A stretch of 7,523 nucleotides of DNA from an uncultured Lachnospiraceae bacterium (GCA_947177925.1 CAMWWJ010000160.1:1-7523); one strand, 5' to 3'; counted from the stretch's first letter, positions 1 to 5,431 are shown. The notes: generated by a model from the sequence alone, not told the origin. Program-made: numbers and translations.

Positions 1-87
1 GTTTGTAAACATGACCTGCAAATATGGGAACATCAATTACAATTTATTATCAAACTTTTTGTCTGTTTATAAAAAAATAAGTAATAA

Positions 88-228
88 GAGGGATTTCGCA
101 GTCGCCGGCATTTCCATGATGAGTTCTTTTCGTTTTATGTTTGGAATAGTGTGGTGCTGGCGGTCTATCTCTTGTTTTCGGTTTCTGTTTCTTTACCGTA
201 TATGAGCATTCCTTTCGGGGCTGAATGA
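88..228 (+). pseudogene. Possible 3' remnant of a membrane-protein gene
   Basis: An open stretch without a start codon or ribosome binding site encodes about 46 residues. A charged/aromatic start (FRSRRHFHDEFFSFYVW) is followed by a hydrophobic helix-like run (VVLAVYLLFSVSVSLPYM) and the end PFGAE, with the stop at 226-228. The same frame has three stops just upstream (70-72, 82-84, 85-87), so no intact gene can be built. It reads like the last transmembrane segment of a decayed membrane protein, but I do not recognise the family. The 1-383 region otherwise contains only a hairpin and a possible promoter. A chance open frame is a real alternative. Confidence 0.25.
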
Positions 229-237
229 GAGGAGGGA

Positions 238-260
238 GCCAGATGCCTCTGGCCACTTTT
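238..260 (+). terminator. Small hairpin, possible weak terminator
   Basis: GCCAGA (238-243) and TCTGGC (248-253) form a perfect 6-bp stem with a TGCC loop, followed after two bases by CTTTTC. It lies ten bases after the stop of the remnant coding stretch ending at 228, where a terminator would be expected. The short stem and four-T tract make it weak, so the call is tentative. Confidence 0.35.
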
Positions 261-328
261 CTATGCATGGAAATAGACTGGCTGATAGGAATGCATCGAT
301 TTGTATGGAAATCTGCAAAGAATAGAGG

Positions 329-334
329 TATAAT
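329..334 (+). promoter_or_regulatory. Candidate -10 element for the phzF-like gene
   Basis: A consensus TATAAT lies 49 bases before the start codon at 384. No good -35 stands at 16-18 bp. The nearest resemblance is TTGTAT at 301-306, with a 22-bp spacer, which is too long for a standard sigma-A promoter. The gene may rely on a weak or activator-dependent promoter. Confidence 0.3.
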
Positions 335-383
335 TTTGACGTTGGGAGAGACTGACAAATAAGGTTTTATGGAGGATGTTTTT

Positions 384-1160
384 ATGAAGCAATATATTGT
401 TGATGCTTTTACAAACAAAGTATTTAGTGGTAATCCTGCCGCTGTTTGTGTTATGGATAAATGGCCGGAAGAAACATGGATGATGCAGCTTGCAGCAGAG
501 AACAATTTATCTGAAACTGCTTTTATCGTAAAAGAAGAAACGGGCTATCATCTTCGTTGGTTTACACCAGGAACAGAGGTGGAATTGTGCGGTCATGCTA
601 CCTTGGCATCTGCCTTTGTGATTCTAAATTATTATGAACCAGATGCAAAACAGGTGGAATTCAACACATTAAGCGGCATGCTTACAGTTGTTCGAAAAGG
701 GAATTTATATGAGATGGATTTCCCAACTTACGAATTAAAAGAAATTCCAGTCACAGATGCTATGGAAGCGGCTTTTGGCAGTCGTCCAATCAAAGCGATT
801 TTGGGAATGGATTTGATTTGCGTATTTGAAAGTGATGAAATTGTTCGGGATATGAATCCAGACCAAAGCCTGCTTATGAAAATCGAAGGCAGGATTCAAA
901 ATGTTACTGCAAAAGGTAAAGATATTGATTGTGTTTCCCGTAGTTTTTGTCCGAAACTAGCAGTACCAGAAGACCCAGTTTGTGGCTCTGCCCATTGCCA
1001 AATTGCCGATTACTGGTCAAGAGAATTAAATAAAGATAATATAATTGCTTATCAGGCATCGAAGCGTGGTGGTACACTTCATTGTCATATAACAGGAAAT
1101 GGGCGAATCAAAATCAGTGGTGAAGCCGTACTGTTTGCGATTTCGGAAATACAGGAATAA
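384..1160 (+). CDS. PhzF-family isomerase/epimerase-like protein
   Basis: A 258-residue protein of the PhzF/YddE family, cytosolic enzymes with the two-lobed diaminopimelate-epimerase fold. Family hallmarks are visible: N-terminal VDAFTNKVFSGNPAAV (residues 6-21), NLSETAF with the catalytic-type Glu44, FTPGTEVELCGHATLAS (60-76, Cys69/His71), and EDPVCGSAH (196-204, Asp197, Cys200). A QAS-RGG-rich segment and KISGEAV near the end complete the second lobe. Length is normal for the family. The start at 384 is chosen because GGAGG at 371-375 sits 8 bases upstream; an in-frame ATG at 369 lacks such a site. Most relatives have no known substrate, and only true PhzF is tied to phenazine synthesis, for which no partner genes are present. 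Cysteines stand at both positions equivalent to the DapF catalytic pair, which is notable. The gene appears to be a single unit. Confidence 0.92.
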   Translation: MKQYIVDAFTNKVFSGNPAAVCVMDKWPEETWMMQLAAENNLSETAFIVKEETGYHLRWFTPGTEVELCGHATLASAFVILNYYEPDAKQVEFNTLSGMLTVVRKGNLYEMDFPTYELKEIPVTDAMEAAFGSRPIKAILGMDLICVFESDEIVRDMNPDQSLLMKIEGRIQNVTAKGKDIDCVSRSFCPKLAVPEDPVCGSAHCQIADYWSRELNKDNIIAYQASKRGGTLHCHITGNGRIKISGEAVLFAISEIQE

Positions 1161-1224
1161 CATGCAACTTCCAATTTGTTTTAATATAGTTTAATGCGAA
1201 ATAAATCTGTCACTGACAAGGAAA

Positions 1225-1347
1225 ATGTACCCAACCAGAAAAGATGCGGAAAAAGCCGTGAGCGCTGGAATATTATATGTGTATGAAGAAGCGTCAATGG
1301 TCAATTGTTCCGATAGTCCTTGGGGAGCTTTCCCCAGTACGCTTTAA
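1225..1347 (+). pseudogene. Possible truncated 5' end of a gene
   Basis: An ATG frame starting MYPTRKDAEKAV runs about 40 codons and then into the antisense of the AraC gene. From memory, the first dozen residues resemble the start of clostridial HD-domain hydrolases (YPT-x-x-x-AEK), but nothing after residue 12 supports this. The purine-rich AAGGA at 1218-1222 is only two bases from the ATG, too close to be a good ribosome binding site. If real, it would be a gene cut off where the metal-resistance block joins at about 1260-1300. The 1161-1300 gap otherwise shows no terminator for either flanking gene. Confidence 0.18.
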
Positions 1348-2203
1348 AGGCTGCCGTAAATCGGCTCTGGCTGTCATATCCTACACTTCCTGCAATTTCA
1401 GCAATGCTCAAACTGGTTTCCCGGAGCAGTTTGGCTGCCTGTTCCATGCGGTGTTCTTTCATGTGGGCGGCAATCGAGGTTCCATAGACCGATTTGAACA
1501 TAGTTTTTAATGTGGTAGGGTTTATCAAATATTGTTTTGACAGTGATTCAATAGTAAATCTCTGTTCCATATGCTCTGCGAGCTGTTTATGGATCTTCCT
1601 GATAATCTCAATCTGTTCTGACTGATATTCCGTCAGACAGTTTTTGGAGTCAAGTTTTAACCCTCCAAGATACAGCAAAAGTTCCAATACCTTTATTTTT
1701 TGCCAGGCAAGCTGCAGAGGTTCCGGCTGGCTGTAGAATGCGGAAAAAATGCTTTCCGTCTGTTCGTTTCCTGCAAGTGAGGTAATGGGACTGTTTTTGC
1801 AGAACTTGTCATACAGAAATGCCCCTGTGATTCCTGTTCCGGAAAGCGCCTCCGGAGGATTATCTGTAAGTTCTCTTAAGTCAATGCTGATGGTAAGCCC
1901 TTCATAATCTCCGTTTGGCAGGGACATGACGGAATCCGCACAGGCTTTCATGGTGTGCAGGGAAAAATCCTTCTGCCCGAGATAGATACTGTTTCCATTC
2001 CCCATTTTCCATCCAATACGTCCTAAGTGGCAGTAATTGATTTCAAGTATGTGGTCGAGAGGGGCATGATGTACAGAGAAATGGTCTGTTGTCAGGGTAA
2101 GGTAGGTTAATTCAATGCCGGGATATAATTCAATTGCTTTTATATGATCCGTGCTATGGTGTTTGACAAAGGAGCTGCGGATGCCTGTCAATTCATCTAT
2201 CAT
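1301..2203 (-). CDS. AraC-family transcriptional regulator
   Basis: A 300-residue regulator. Residues 1-200 form a sensor domain with the segments EINYCHLGRIGW (54-65) and YLGQKDFSLHTM (74-85), typical of AraC proteins found beside transporter and metal genes in clostridia. Residues 216-300 are the double helix-turn-helix DNA-binding domain: IESLSKQYLINPTTLKTMFK (first HTH), EHRMEQAAKLL linker helix, and SIAEIAGSVGYDSQSRFTAAFK (second HTH, with the family signature A-G-S-V-G-Y). The start is supported by AAGGAAGG just upstream (complement of 2211-2218). Only 24 bases separate it from the arsR stop, so it is probably the second gene of an arsR-araC operon. The inducer is unknown. A plausible target is the 21-bp tandem repeat in the arsR leader. 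It is full length and shows no sign of decay. Confidence 0.93.
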   Translation of the reverse strand: MIDELTGIRSSFVKHHSTDHIKAIELYPGIELTYLTLTTDHFSVHHAPLDHILEINYCHLGRIGWKMGNGNSIYLGQKDFSLHTMKACADSVMSLPNGDYEGLTISIDLRELTDNPPEALSGTGITGAFLYDKFCKNSPITSLAGNEQTESIFSAFYSQPEPLQLAWQKIKVLELLLYLGGLKLDSKNCLTEYQSEQIEIIRKIHKQLAEHMEQRFTIESLSKQYLINPTTLKTMFKSVYGTSIAAHMKEHRMEQAAKLLRETSLSIAEIAGSVGYDSQSRFTAAFKAYWGKLPKDYRNN

Positions 2204-2227
2204 TTTGATACCTTCCTTTATTTCTCT

Positions 2228-2593
2228 TTATTTGGGGCAGGCAATTTCCATAACCTGCTCGATCATCTGGTGCAGAAGCTGGCTTTGCGGTGTGTCTGCT
2301 GCCCGGTAATAGACTTCCTTCCCTTCACGGCGGCTGACGATCAGGCCGCCGCCTCGTAACGGGCGGAGGTGATGGGATACTGCCGGGCTGGACATATTCA
2401 GCAGGGCGGAAATATTGATCACGCACTCTTCACAGTGACACAGCAGAAAGAAGATGCGGATTCTGGTGGTGTCTCCAAGCTGTTTGAAGATTTCTGCAAC
2501 CGTCTGAAAATTGTCAATATTACTTAACTGTTCCTGTATACGGGATGTCTCGGTTTCTTCTTCGTGATGGTGTGGCAGTTCTTTTTTTAACAT
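2228..2593 (-). CDS. ArsR/SmtB-family metal-responsive repressor
   Basis: A 121-residue winged-helix repressor. The order is a His/acid-rich tail (residues 7-13, PHHHEEE), helices with FKQLGDTTRIRIF (36-48), a Cys/His cluster LLCHCEECVINI (50-61), the recognition helix SSPAVSHHL (68-76), the wing SRREGKEVYYRA (87-98) and a C-terminal helix ending ACPK (Cys119). An upstream in-frame ATG at 2693-2695 exists, but ATG 2591-2593 has GGAGG at ideal spacing (complement of 2601-2605), and the upstream extension is mainly the translated tandem repeat. ArsR proteins bind DNA when metal-free and leave it when metal binds. Candidate ligands are Cys52, Cys54 and Cys57, the His8-10 tail and Cys119. The SmtB/CzrA alpha-5 site is not intact (Asp100 kept, His positions replaced by Pro102 and Gln113). 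Divergent orientation to the HMA/ATPase genes points to Cd/Zn/Pb control. Confidence 0.93.
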   Translation of the reverse strand: MLKKELPHHHEEETETSRIQEQLSNIDNFQTVAEIFKQLGDTTRIRIFFLLCHCEECVINISALLNMSSPAVSHHLRPLRGGGLIVSRREGKEVYYRAADTPQSQLLHQMIEQVMEIACPK

Positions 2594-2606
2594 ATAAATT
2601 CCTCCG

Positions 2607-2648
2607 TTTTCGCCCGATTGGAAATGCTTTTCGCCCAATTGGAAGTGT
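2607..2648. repeat. 21-bp imperfect tandem repeat in the arsR leader
   Basis: Two adjacent 21-bp units (2607-2627 and 2628-2648) share TTTTCGCCC-[GA]-ATTGGAA-[AG]-TG and differ at only a few places. The second contains the palindrome CCAATTGG. They lie between the leftward promoter and the arsR ribosome binding site. A 21-bp period puts both units on the same DNA face, as in tandem AraC-type half-sites. The AraC protein encoded two genes downstream is the obvious candidate binder; this is inference. Confidence 0.75.
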
Positions 2649-2662
2649 GTGTTTTTAAAGTA

Positions 2663-2691
2663 TTGACTTCTGTTTCTGGCAGTATTATACT
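2663..2691 (+). promoter_or_regulatory. Promoter for the HMA gene (and cadA)
   Basis: TTGACT (2663-2668), a 17-bp spacer and TATACT (2686-2691) give a near-consensus sigma-A promoter reading rightward, with predicted start near 2698. The ArsR-type inverted repeat at 2701-2724 then covers the first transcribed bases, a classic repression arrangement. Confidence 0.8.
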
Positions 2692-2712
2692 GCAACCATA
2701 ATGATTAAACAA
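2684..2712 (-). promoter_or_regulatory. Divergent promoter for arsR-araC
   Basis: On the minus strand TTGTTT (complement of 2707-2712), a 17-bp spacer and a perfect TATAAT (complement of 2684-2689) form a good promoter. Its -35 lies inside the ArsR-type operator, implying autoregulation. Its -10 overlaps the rightward -10 within the palindrome GCAGTAT-T-ATACTGC (2679-2693). Confidence 0.75.
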
Positions 2713-2724
2713 GTACTTAATCAT
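2701..2724. promoter_or_regulatory. ArsR-type operator 1
   Basis: ATGATTAA and TTAATCAT form a perfect 8-bp inverted repeat separated by 8 bp, 24 bp in total, the size and AT-rich character of SmtB/CzrA/CadC operators. It overlaps the leftward -35 and the rightward transcription start, so one bound dimer could shut both promoters. A 20/24-identical copy lies at 3077-3100. Confidence 0.82.
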
Positions 2725-2763
2725 AAAAACATAAAATATATTTAACAAGGAGGATTTATCCCT

Positions 2764-2982
2764 ATGAAAAAGACTTACAAGATTGAAGTGGACTGTGCCA
2801 ACTGTGCAAACCTGATGGAAGATGCTGCCAAAAAGACTTCCGGCGTGCAGAGCGCAACCGTGAATTTCATGACCCAGAAGATGATCGTGGAGTTTGAGGA
2901 AGGAAAAGAGCCGAATGCGGTAATGGAGGATGTTCTGAAAGCCTGCAAAAAGGTTGAGCCTGACTGTGAAATTTTTCTTTGA
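2764..2982 (+). CDS. Stand-alone heavy-metal-associated (HMA) domain protein
   Basis: A 72-residue protein consisting of one ferredoxin-like HMA domain. The metal motif is D-C-A-N-C (residues 10-14, Cys11 and Cys14), followed by a helix LMEDAAKKTSGV, a strand ATVNFMTQKMIVEF and a C-terminal helix with further cysteines Cys61 and Cys68. The Asp directly before the CxxC is a feature of Zn/Cd/Pb-type HMA domains rather than Cu-type (usually GMxCxxC). The start follows AAGGAGG (2747-2753) with a 10-base gap. In many CadA/ZntA proteins this domain is the N-terminus of the ATPase. Here it is a separate soluble protein and the ATPase downstream lacks it, so it probably acts as a cytosolic metal donor or buffer for the pump. 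It is first in the operon, under the divergent promoter. Confidence 0.9.
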   Translation: MKKTYKIEVDCANCANLMEDAAKKTSGVQSATVNFMTQKMIVEFEEGKEPNAVMEDVLKACKKVEPDCEIFL

Positions 2983-2987
2983 TCAGA

Positions 2988-3015
2988 ACTGCCATGCCTT
3001 GCAATGCAGGGCAGT
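2988..3015 (+). promoter_or_regulatory. RNA hairpin after the HMA gene
   Basis: ACTGCC (2988-2993) pairs with GGCAGT (3010-3015), and TGC/GCA extends the stem past a single mismatch, leaving an 8-base loop. It begins five bases after the HMA stop and has no T tract, so it is not itself a terminator. It may protect the mRNA end or form part of an attenuator with the next hairpin, which contains a second GGCAGT (3047-3052). Confidence 0.5.
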
Positions 3016-3024
3016 GGAATGGAT

Positions 3025-3068
3025 GGCACCCTTAAAAATGCACTTCGGCAGTTTAGGGGTGCCTTTTC
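3025..3068 (+). terminator. Terminator/attenuator between HMA gene and cadA
   Basis: GGCACCC (3025-3031) pairs with GGGTGCC (3057-3063), continued by TTAAA (3032-3036, first pair a wobble) against TTTAG (3052-3056) and an inner TGC/GCA step with a six-base ACTTCG loop. TTTT-CT follows. The stem is strong but the T tract is short, suggesting partial termination, so that the HMA protein would be made in excess over the ATPase. Confidence 0.65.
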
Positions 3069-3076
3069 TGCCACAG

Positions 3077-3100
3077 ACGAATAAACAATTACTTAATTAT
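3077..3100. promoter_or_regulatory. ArsR-type operator 2, upstream of cadA
   Basis: This 24-bp segment matches operator 1 at 20 of 24 positions, including the central run ACAA-x-TACTTAAT. It ends three bases before the cadA ribosome binding site. I see no convincing -35/-10 pair between the preceding terminator and the gene, so it may act as a roadblock to elongating polymerase or as an auxiliary site looping to operator 1 (centres 376 bp apart). A cryptic promoter is the alternative. Confidence 0.7.
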
Positions 3101-3115
3101 TGAAAGGAGATAGTT

Positions 3116-5131
3116 ATGCAGGAATTAGTGATAAGCATACTGCTGATGGTAGTTATTATAATGGCTGCCATTGTTCTCATTTTTGTCGGTAGCCGTAAAG
3201 GAGGAATGACCAGAAAGCAGAGGATTATGATGATTCGGATTTTGATTACTGCCGTAATATTATTGTCACTCCAGTTTATTTCCGCAGAAACGTTTGATAC
3301 GGTTGACAATTATTTATTCCCGTCTGCAGGGCGGTGGATACGTTTTGCGTGTTATCTGATTGATTACTTCATTATCGGATATGACATTTTAAGGAAAGCG
3401 GCAAAAGGAATTAAAAACCGTCAGGTATTTGACGAGAGTTTTCTGATGGCAGTGGCTACCATTGGAGCAATGGCGCTGGCTATTTATGAAAATGGTGAAT
3501 ATTTGGAAGCGATTGCCGTTATGCTGTTTTATCAGATTGGCGAATGGTTCCAAGGTTATGCAGTGGGTAAGAGCCGCCGTAACATCAGTAATCTGATGGA
3601 TATCCGTCCTGATTATGCAAATGTTGAACGAAATGGCAAATTGGAGAAGGTAGACCCGGATGAGGTAGGAATTGGCAGCGTTATCGTTGTTCAGCCGGGA
3701 GAGAAAGTGCCGATTGATGGAATTATCGTTGAAGGTTCATCCAGTCTGAATACCAGTGCATTGACCGGGGAAAGCCTGCCGAGGGAGGCAAAAGTCGGTG
3801 ATGAAGTGATCAGCGGATGTATCAGTATGACAAGTGTATTGAAGATACAGACAACGAAAGAGTTTGGGGAATCCACGGTTTCCAAGATTTTGGATTTGGT
3901 AGAAAATGCAAGCTCCCGTAAATCAAAGTCGGAAGATTTTATCTCAAAGTTTGCAAAAATTTATACTCCGGCTGTCTGCTACTGTGCATTAGCGCTGGCG
4001 TTCCTACCTCCGATTGTCCGTATGCTCTTTATGGGGCTGTCCGCAGACTGGGGTGTCTGGATTTACCGGGCATTGACCTTTTTAGTTATCAGCTGCCCTT
4101 GCGCGTTGGTAATCAGTATTCCTTTGAGTTTCTTTGCGGGAATTGGAGGTGCAAGCAAAGAGGGTGTGTTGGTGAAAGGTTCTAACTATCTTGAAATCCT
4201 TTCTCAAACCAAATATGTTGTTTTTGACAAAACTGGAACCATGACAAAAGGTGTTTTTGAAGTAAATGGGATTCATCATTCTACGATAGAGAATGAGAAG
4301 CTGATTGAATATGCGGCTTTGGCAGAGAGCGCATCTTCCCATCCCATCAGCAAGAGCTTACAGCGTGCATACGGAAAGGAAATTGACAGAAGCCGTGTAT
4401 CAGATATACAGGAAATCAGCGGAAATGGTGTGACGGCAAAAGTAGACGGTAAAGAAGTGGCTGCCGGAAATGATAAATTGATGAAGCACTTGAACATTCC
4501 ATATCAGGACTGCCATCAGACCGGAACAATCATTCACATGGCAATAGACGGAAAATATGCAGGGCATATCGTAATCTCCGATATTATAAAGCCTCATGCC
4601 AAGGCAGCCATTGCAGAATTAAAGAAAGCGGGGGTGGATAAGACTGTCATGCTGACCGGGGATGCGAAGAAAGTGGCAGATCAGGTTGCCGCCTCCCTTG
4701 GGATTGATGAGGTTTACAGTGAGCTCCTTCCGGCTGATAAGGTGGAAAAGGTGGAAGAACTTCTGCAGATGAAGCTGGGCAAGGCAAAGCTGGCATTTGT
4801 AGGCGACGGTATCAATGATGCGCCGGTGCTTTCCAGAGCGGACATCGGTATTGCTATGGGCGCAATGGGTTCGGATGCGGCAATCGAAGCGGCAGACATT
4901 GTTTTGATGGATGATGACCCGCTCAAGATTGCAAAGGCAATCAAGATTTCAAGAAAATGCCTGCGTATTGTCTATCAGAATATTGTATTTGCACTGGCGG
5001 TTAAATTTGCCTGCCTTGCATTAGGGGCTGTGGGCATTGCAAATATGTACCTTGCAATTTTTGCGGATGTGGGAGTTATGATACTTGCGGTCCTGAATGC
5101 AATCCGCTGTCTGTTTGTGAAAAAGTTATAA
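3116..5131 (+). CDS. cadA: P1B-type heavy-metal-exporting ATPase (Cd/Zn/Pb type)
   Basis: A 671-residue membrane pump that uses ATP to expel soft divalent metals. Visible motifs: actuator TGES (217-220), CPC metal-binding triplet in the transport helix (327-329, SCPCAL), phosphorylation motif DKTGT with Asp371, nucleotide-domain His-Pro (409-410), TGD (514-516) and hinge GDGINDAP (563-570). Lys630 in NIVFALAVK and Asp651 in FADVGVMILAVLNAIR match the zinc/cadmium-type (ZntA-like) signature. No HMA domain is present. Instead residues 3-25 form an extra hydrophobic helix before the usual eight (about 38-56, 74-92, 106-123, 127-145, 284-308, 316-343, 618-640, 643-665). The start at 3116 has AAGGAG six bases upstream. 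An internal ATG at 3206 (Met31) with AAAGGAGG immediately before it would give a canonical 641-residue form, but its spacing is too tight. It is the second gene after the HMA gene, with operator 2 just upstream. Confidence 0.95.
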   Translation: MQELVISILLMVVIIMAAIVLIFVGSRKGGMTRKQRIMMIRILITAVILLSLQFISAETFDTVDNYLFPSAGRWIRFACYLIDYFIIGYDILRKAAKGIKNRQVFDESFLMAVATIGAMALAIYENGEYLEAIAVMLFYQIGEWFQGYAVGKSRRNISNLMDIRPDYANVERNGKLEKVDPDEVGIGSVIVVQPGEKVPIDGIIVEGSSSLNTSALTGESLPREAKVGDEVISGCISMTSVLKIQTTKEFGESTVSKILDLVENASSRKSKSEDFISKFAKIYTPAVCYCALALAFLPPIVRMLFMGLSADWGVWIYRALTFLVISCPCALVISIPLSFFAGIGGASKEGVLVKGSNYLEILSQTKYVVFDKTGTMTKGVFEVNGIHHSTIENEKLIEYAALAESASSHPISKSLQRAYGKEIDRSRVSDIQEISGNGVTAKVDGKEVAAGNDKLMKHLNIPYQDCHQTGTIIHMAIDGKYAGHIVISDIIKPHAKAAIAELKKAGVDKTVMLTGDAKKVADQVAASLGIDEVYSELLPADKVEKVEELLQMKLGKAKLAFVGDGINDAPVLSRADIGIAMGAMGSDAAIEAADIVLMDDDPLKIAKAIKISRKCLRIVYQNIVFALAVKFACLALGAVGIANMYLAIFADVGVMILAVLNAIRCLFVKKL

Positions 5132-5146
5132 GGGAGGAGGGGGCCA

Positions 5147-5326
5147 TGCAGACTGGCAGAGCGGCTTGGAATGACGCAGTCTGCCGTGTCCCACCAGTTA
5201 AATTTATTAAAGTCTAATAAGCTGGTGAAGCGGCGCAGAGACGGGAAAATGATTTTTTATACATTGGTTGATGACCATGTGCGTCTGGTCATTAAAAAAG
5301 GGATGGAGCACATTTTTGAAAAGTAG
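5147..5326 (+). pseudogene. Truncated ArsR/SmtB-family repressor (3' half)
   Basis: About 59 residues of an ArsR protein remain: CRLAERLGMTQSAVSHQL (end of alpha-3 and recognition helix), a wing KRRRDGKMIFYTL, and a final helix DDHVRLVIKKGMEHIFEK. The last helix keeps the full D-x-H-x10-H-x2-E zinc site of SmtB. The N-terminal half is missing. A strong GGGAGGAGGGGG at 5132-5143 precedes an ATG at 5146, but that ATG is in another frame and gives only 23 residues. The ArsR frame is instead continuous with the cadA frame across the cadA stop, without another stop. It differs clearly from the intact ArsR at 2228-2593, so it is not a duplicate. Likely a deletion remnant of another metal operon. 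An internal ATG at 5171 could yield a 51-residue peptide without a good ribosome binding site. Confidence 0.85.
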
Positions 5327-5341
5327 AGACGAGGTGAAATT

Positions 5342-5431
5342 GTGATACTCACGTTAGAGTGTCCTAAGAGTTCCTGTATGTCTTTTGGTGCTGCACCGTT
5401 TGACCGCAGATTGCTTACAGTAGTAAGTTAG
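5342..5431 (+). pseudogene. Short GTG-started reading frame, possible gene fragment
   Basis: GAGGTG (5329-5334) lies seven bases before a GTG that opens a 29-codon frame (MILTLECPKSSCMSFGAAPF at the start), ending at TAG 5429-5431. It follows directly after the ArsR remnant and has protein-like residue use, so it may be the 5' scrap of the next gene of the old operon. I do not recognise the family, and chance is possible. Confidence 0.2.

Noticed and set aside
11..205. An ATG-started 64-codon frame near the left edge
   Set aside because: No ribosome binding site and no domain-like pattern; the overlapping frame at 88-228 looks more protein-like, and even that is doubtful.
50..505. A 151-codon open frame on the minus strand
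   Set aside because: It runs antisense through the 5' part of the phzF-like gene, has no ribosome binding site that stands out and no recognisable domain; the opposite strand is clearly coding.
384..1160. Part of a phenazine synthesis operon
   Set aside because: No other phz genes nearby; the PhzF family is broad and most members are unrelated to phenazines.
2607..2648. CRISPR-like or minisatellite array
   Set aside because: Only two units directly abutting with no spacer; fits a regulatory direct repeat better.
2594..2695. N-terminal extension of the ArsR protein from an upstream ATG at 2693-2695
   Set aside because: The extension mostly translates the 21-bp tandem repeat, its ATG lies upstream of the predicted transcription start near 2677, and the downstream ATG has an ideal GGAGG.
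3064..3115. A dedicated promoter for cadA around operator 2
   Set aside because: AT-rich hexamers such as TAATTA are present but no acceptable -35 lies 16-18 bp upstream; left as unproven.
4082..4944. Several minus-strand open frames inside cadA
   Set aside because: They lie entirely antisense to a gene with all catalytic motifs, with no start signals or domains of their own.
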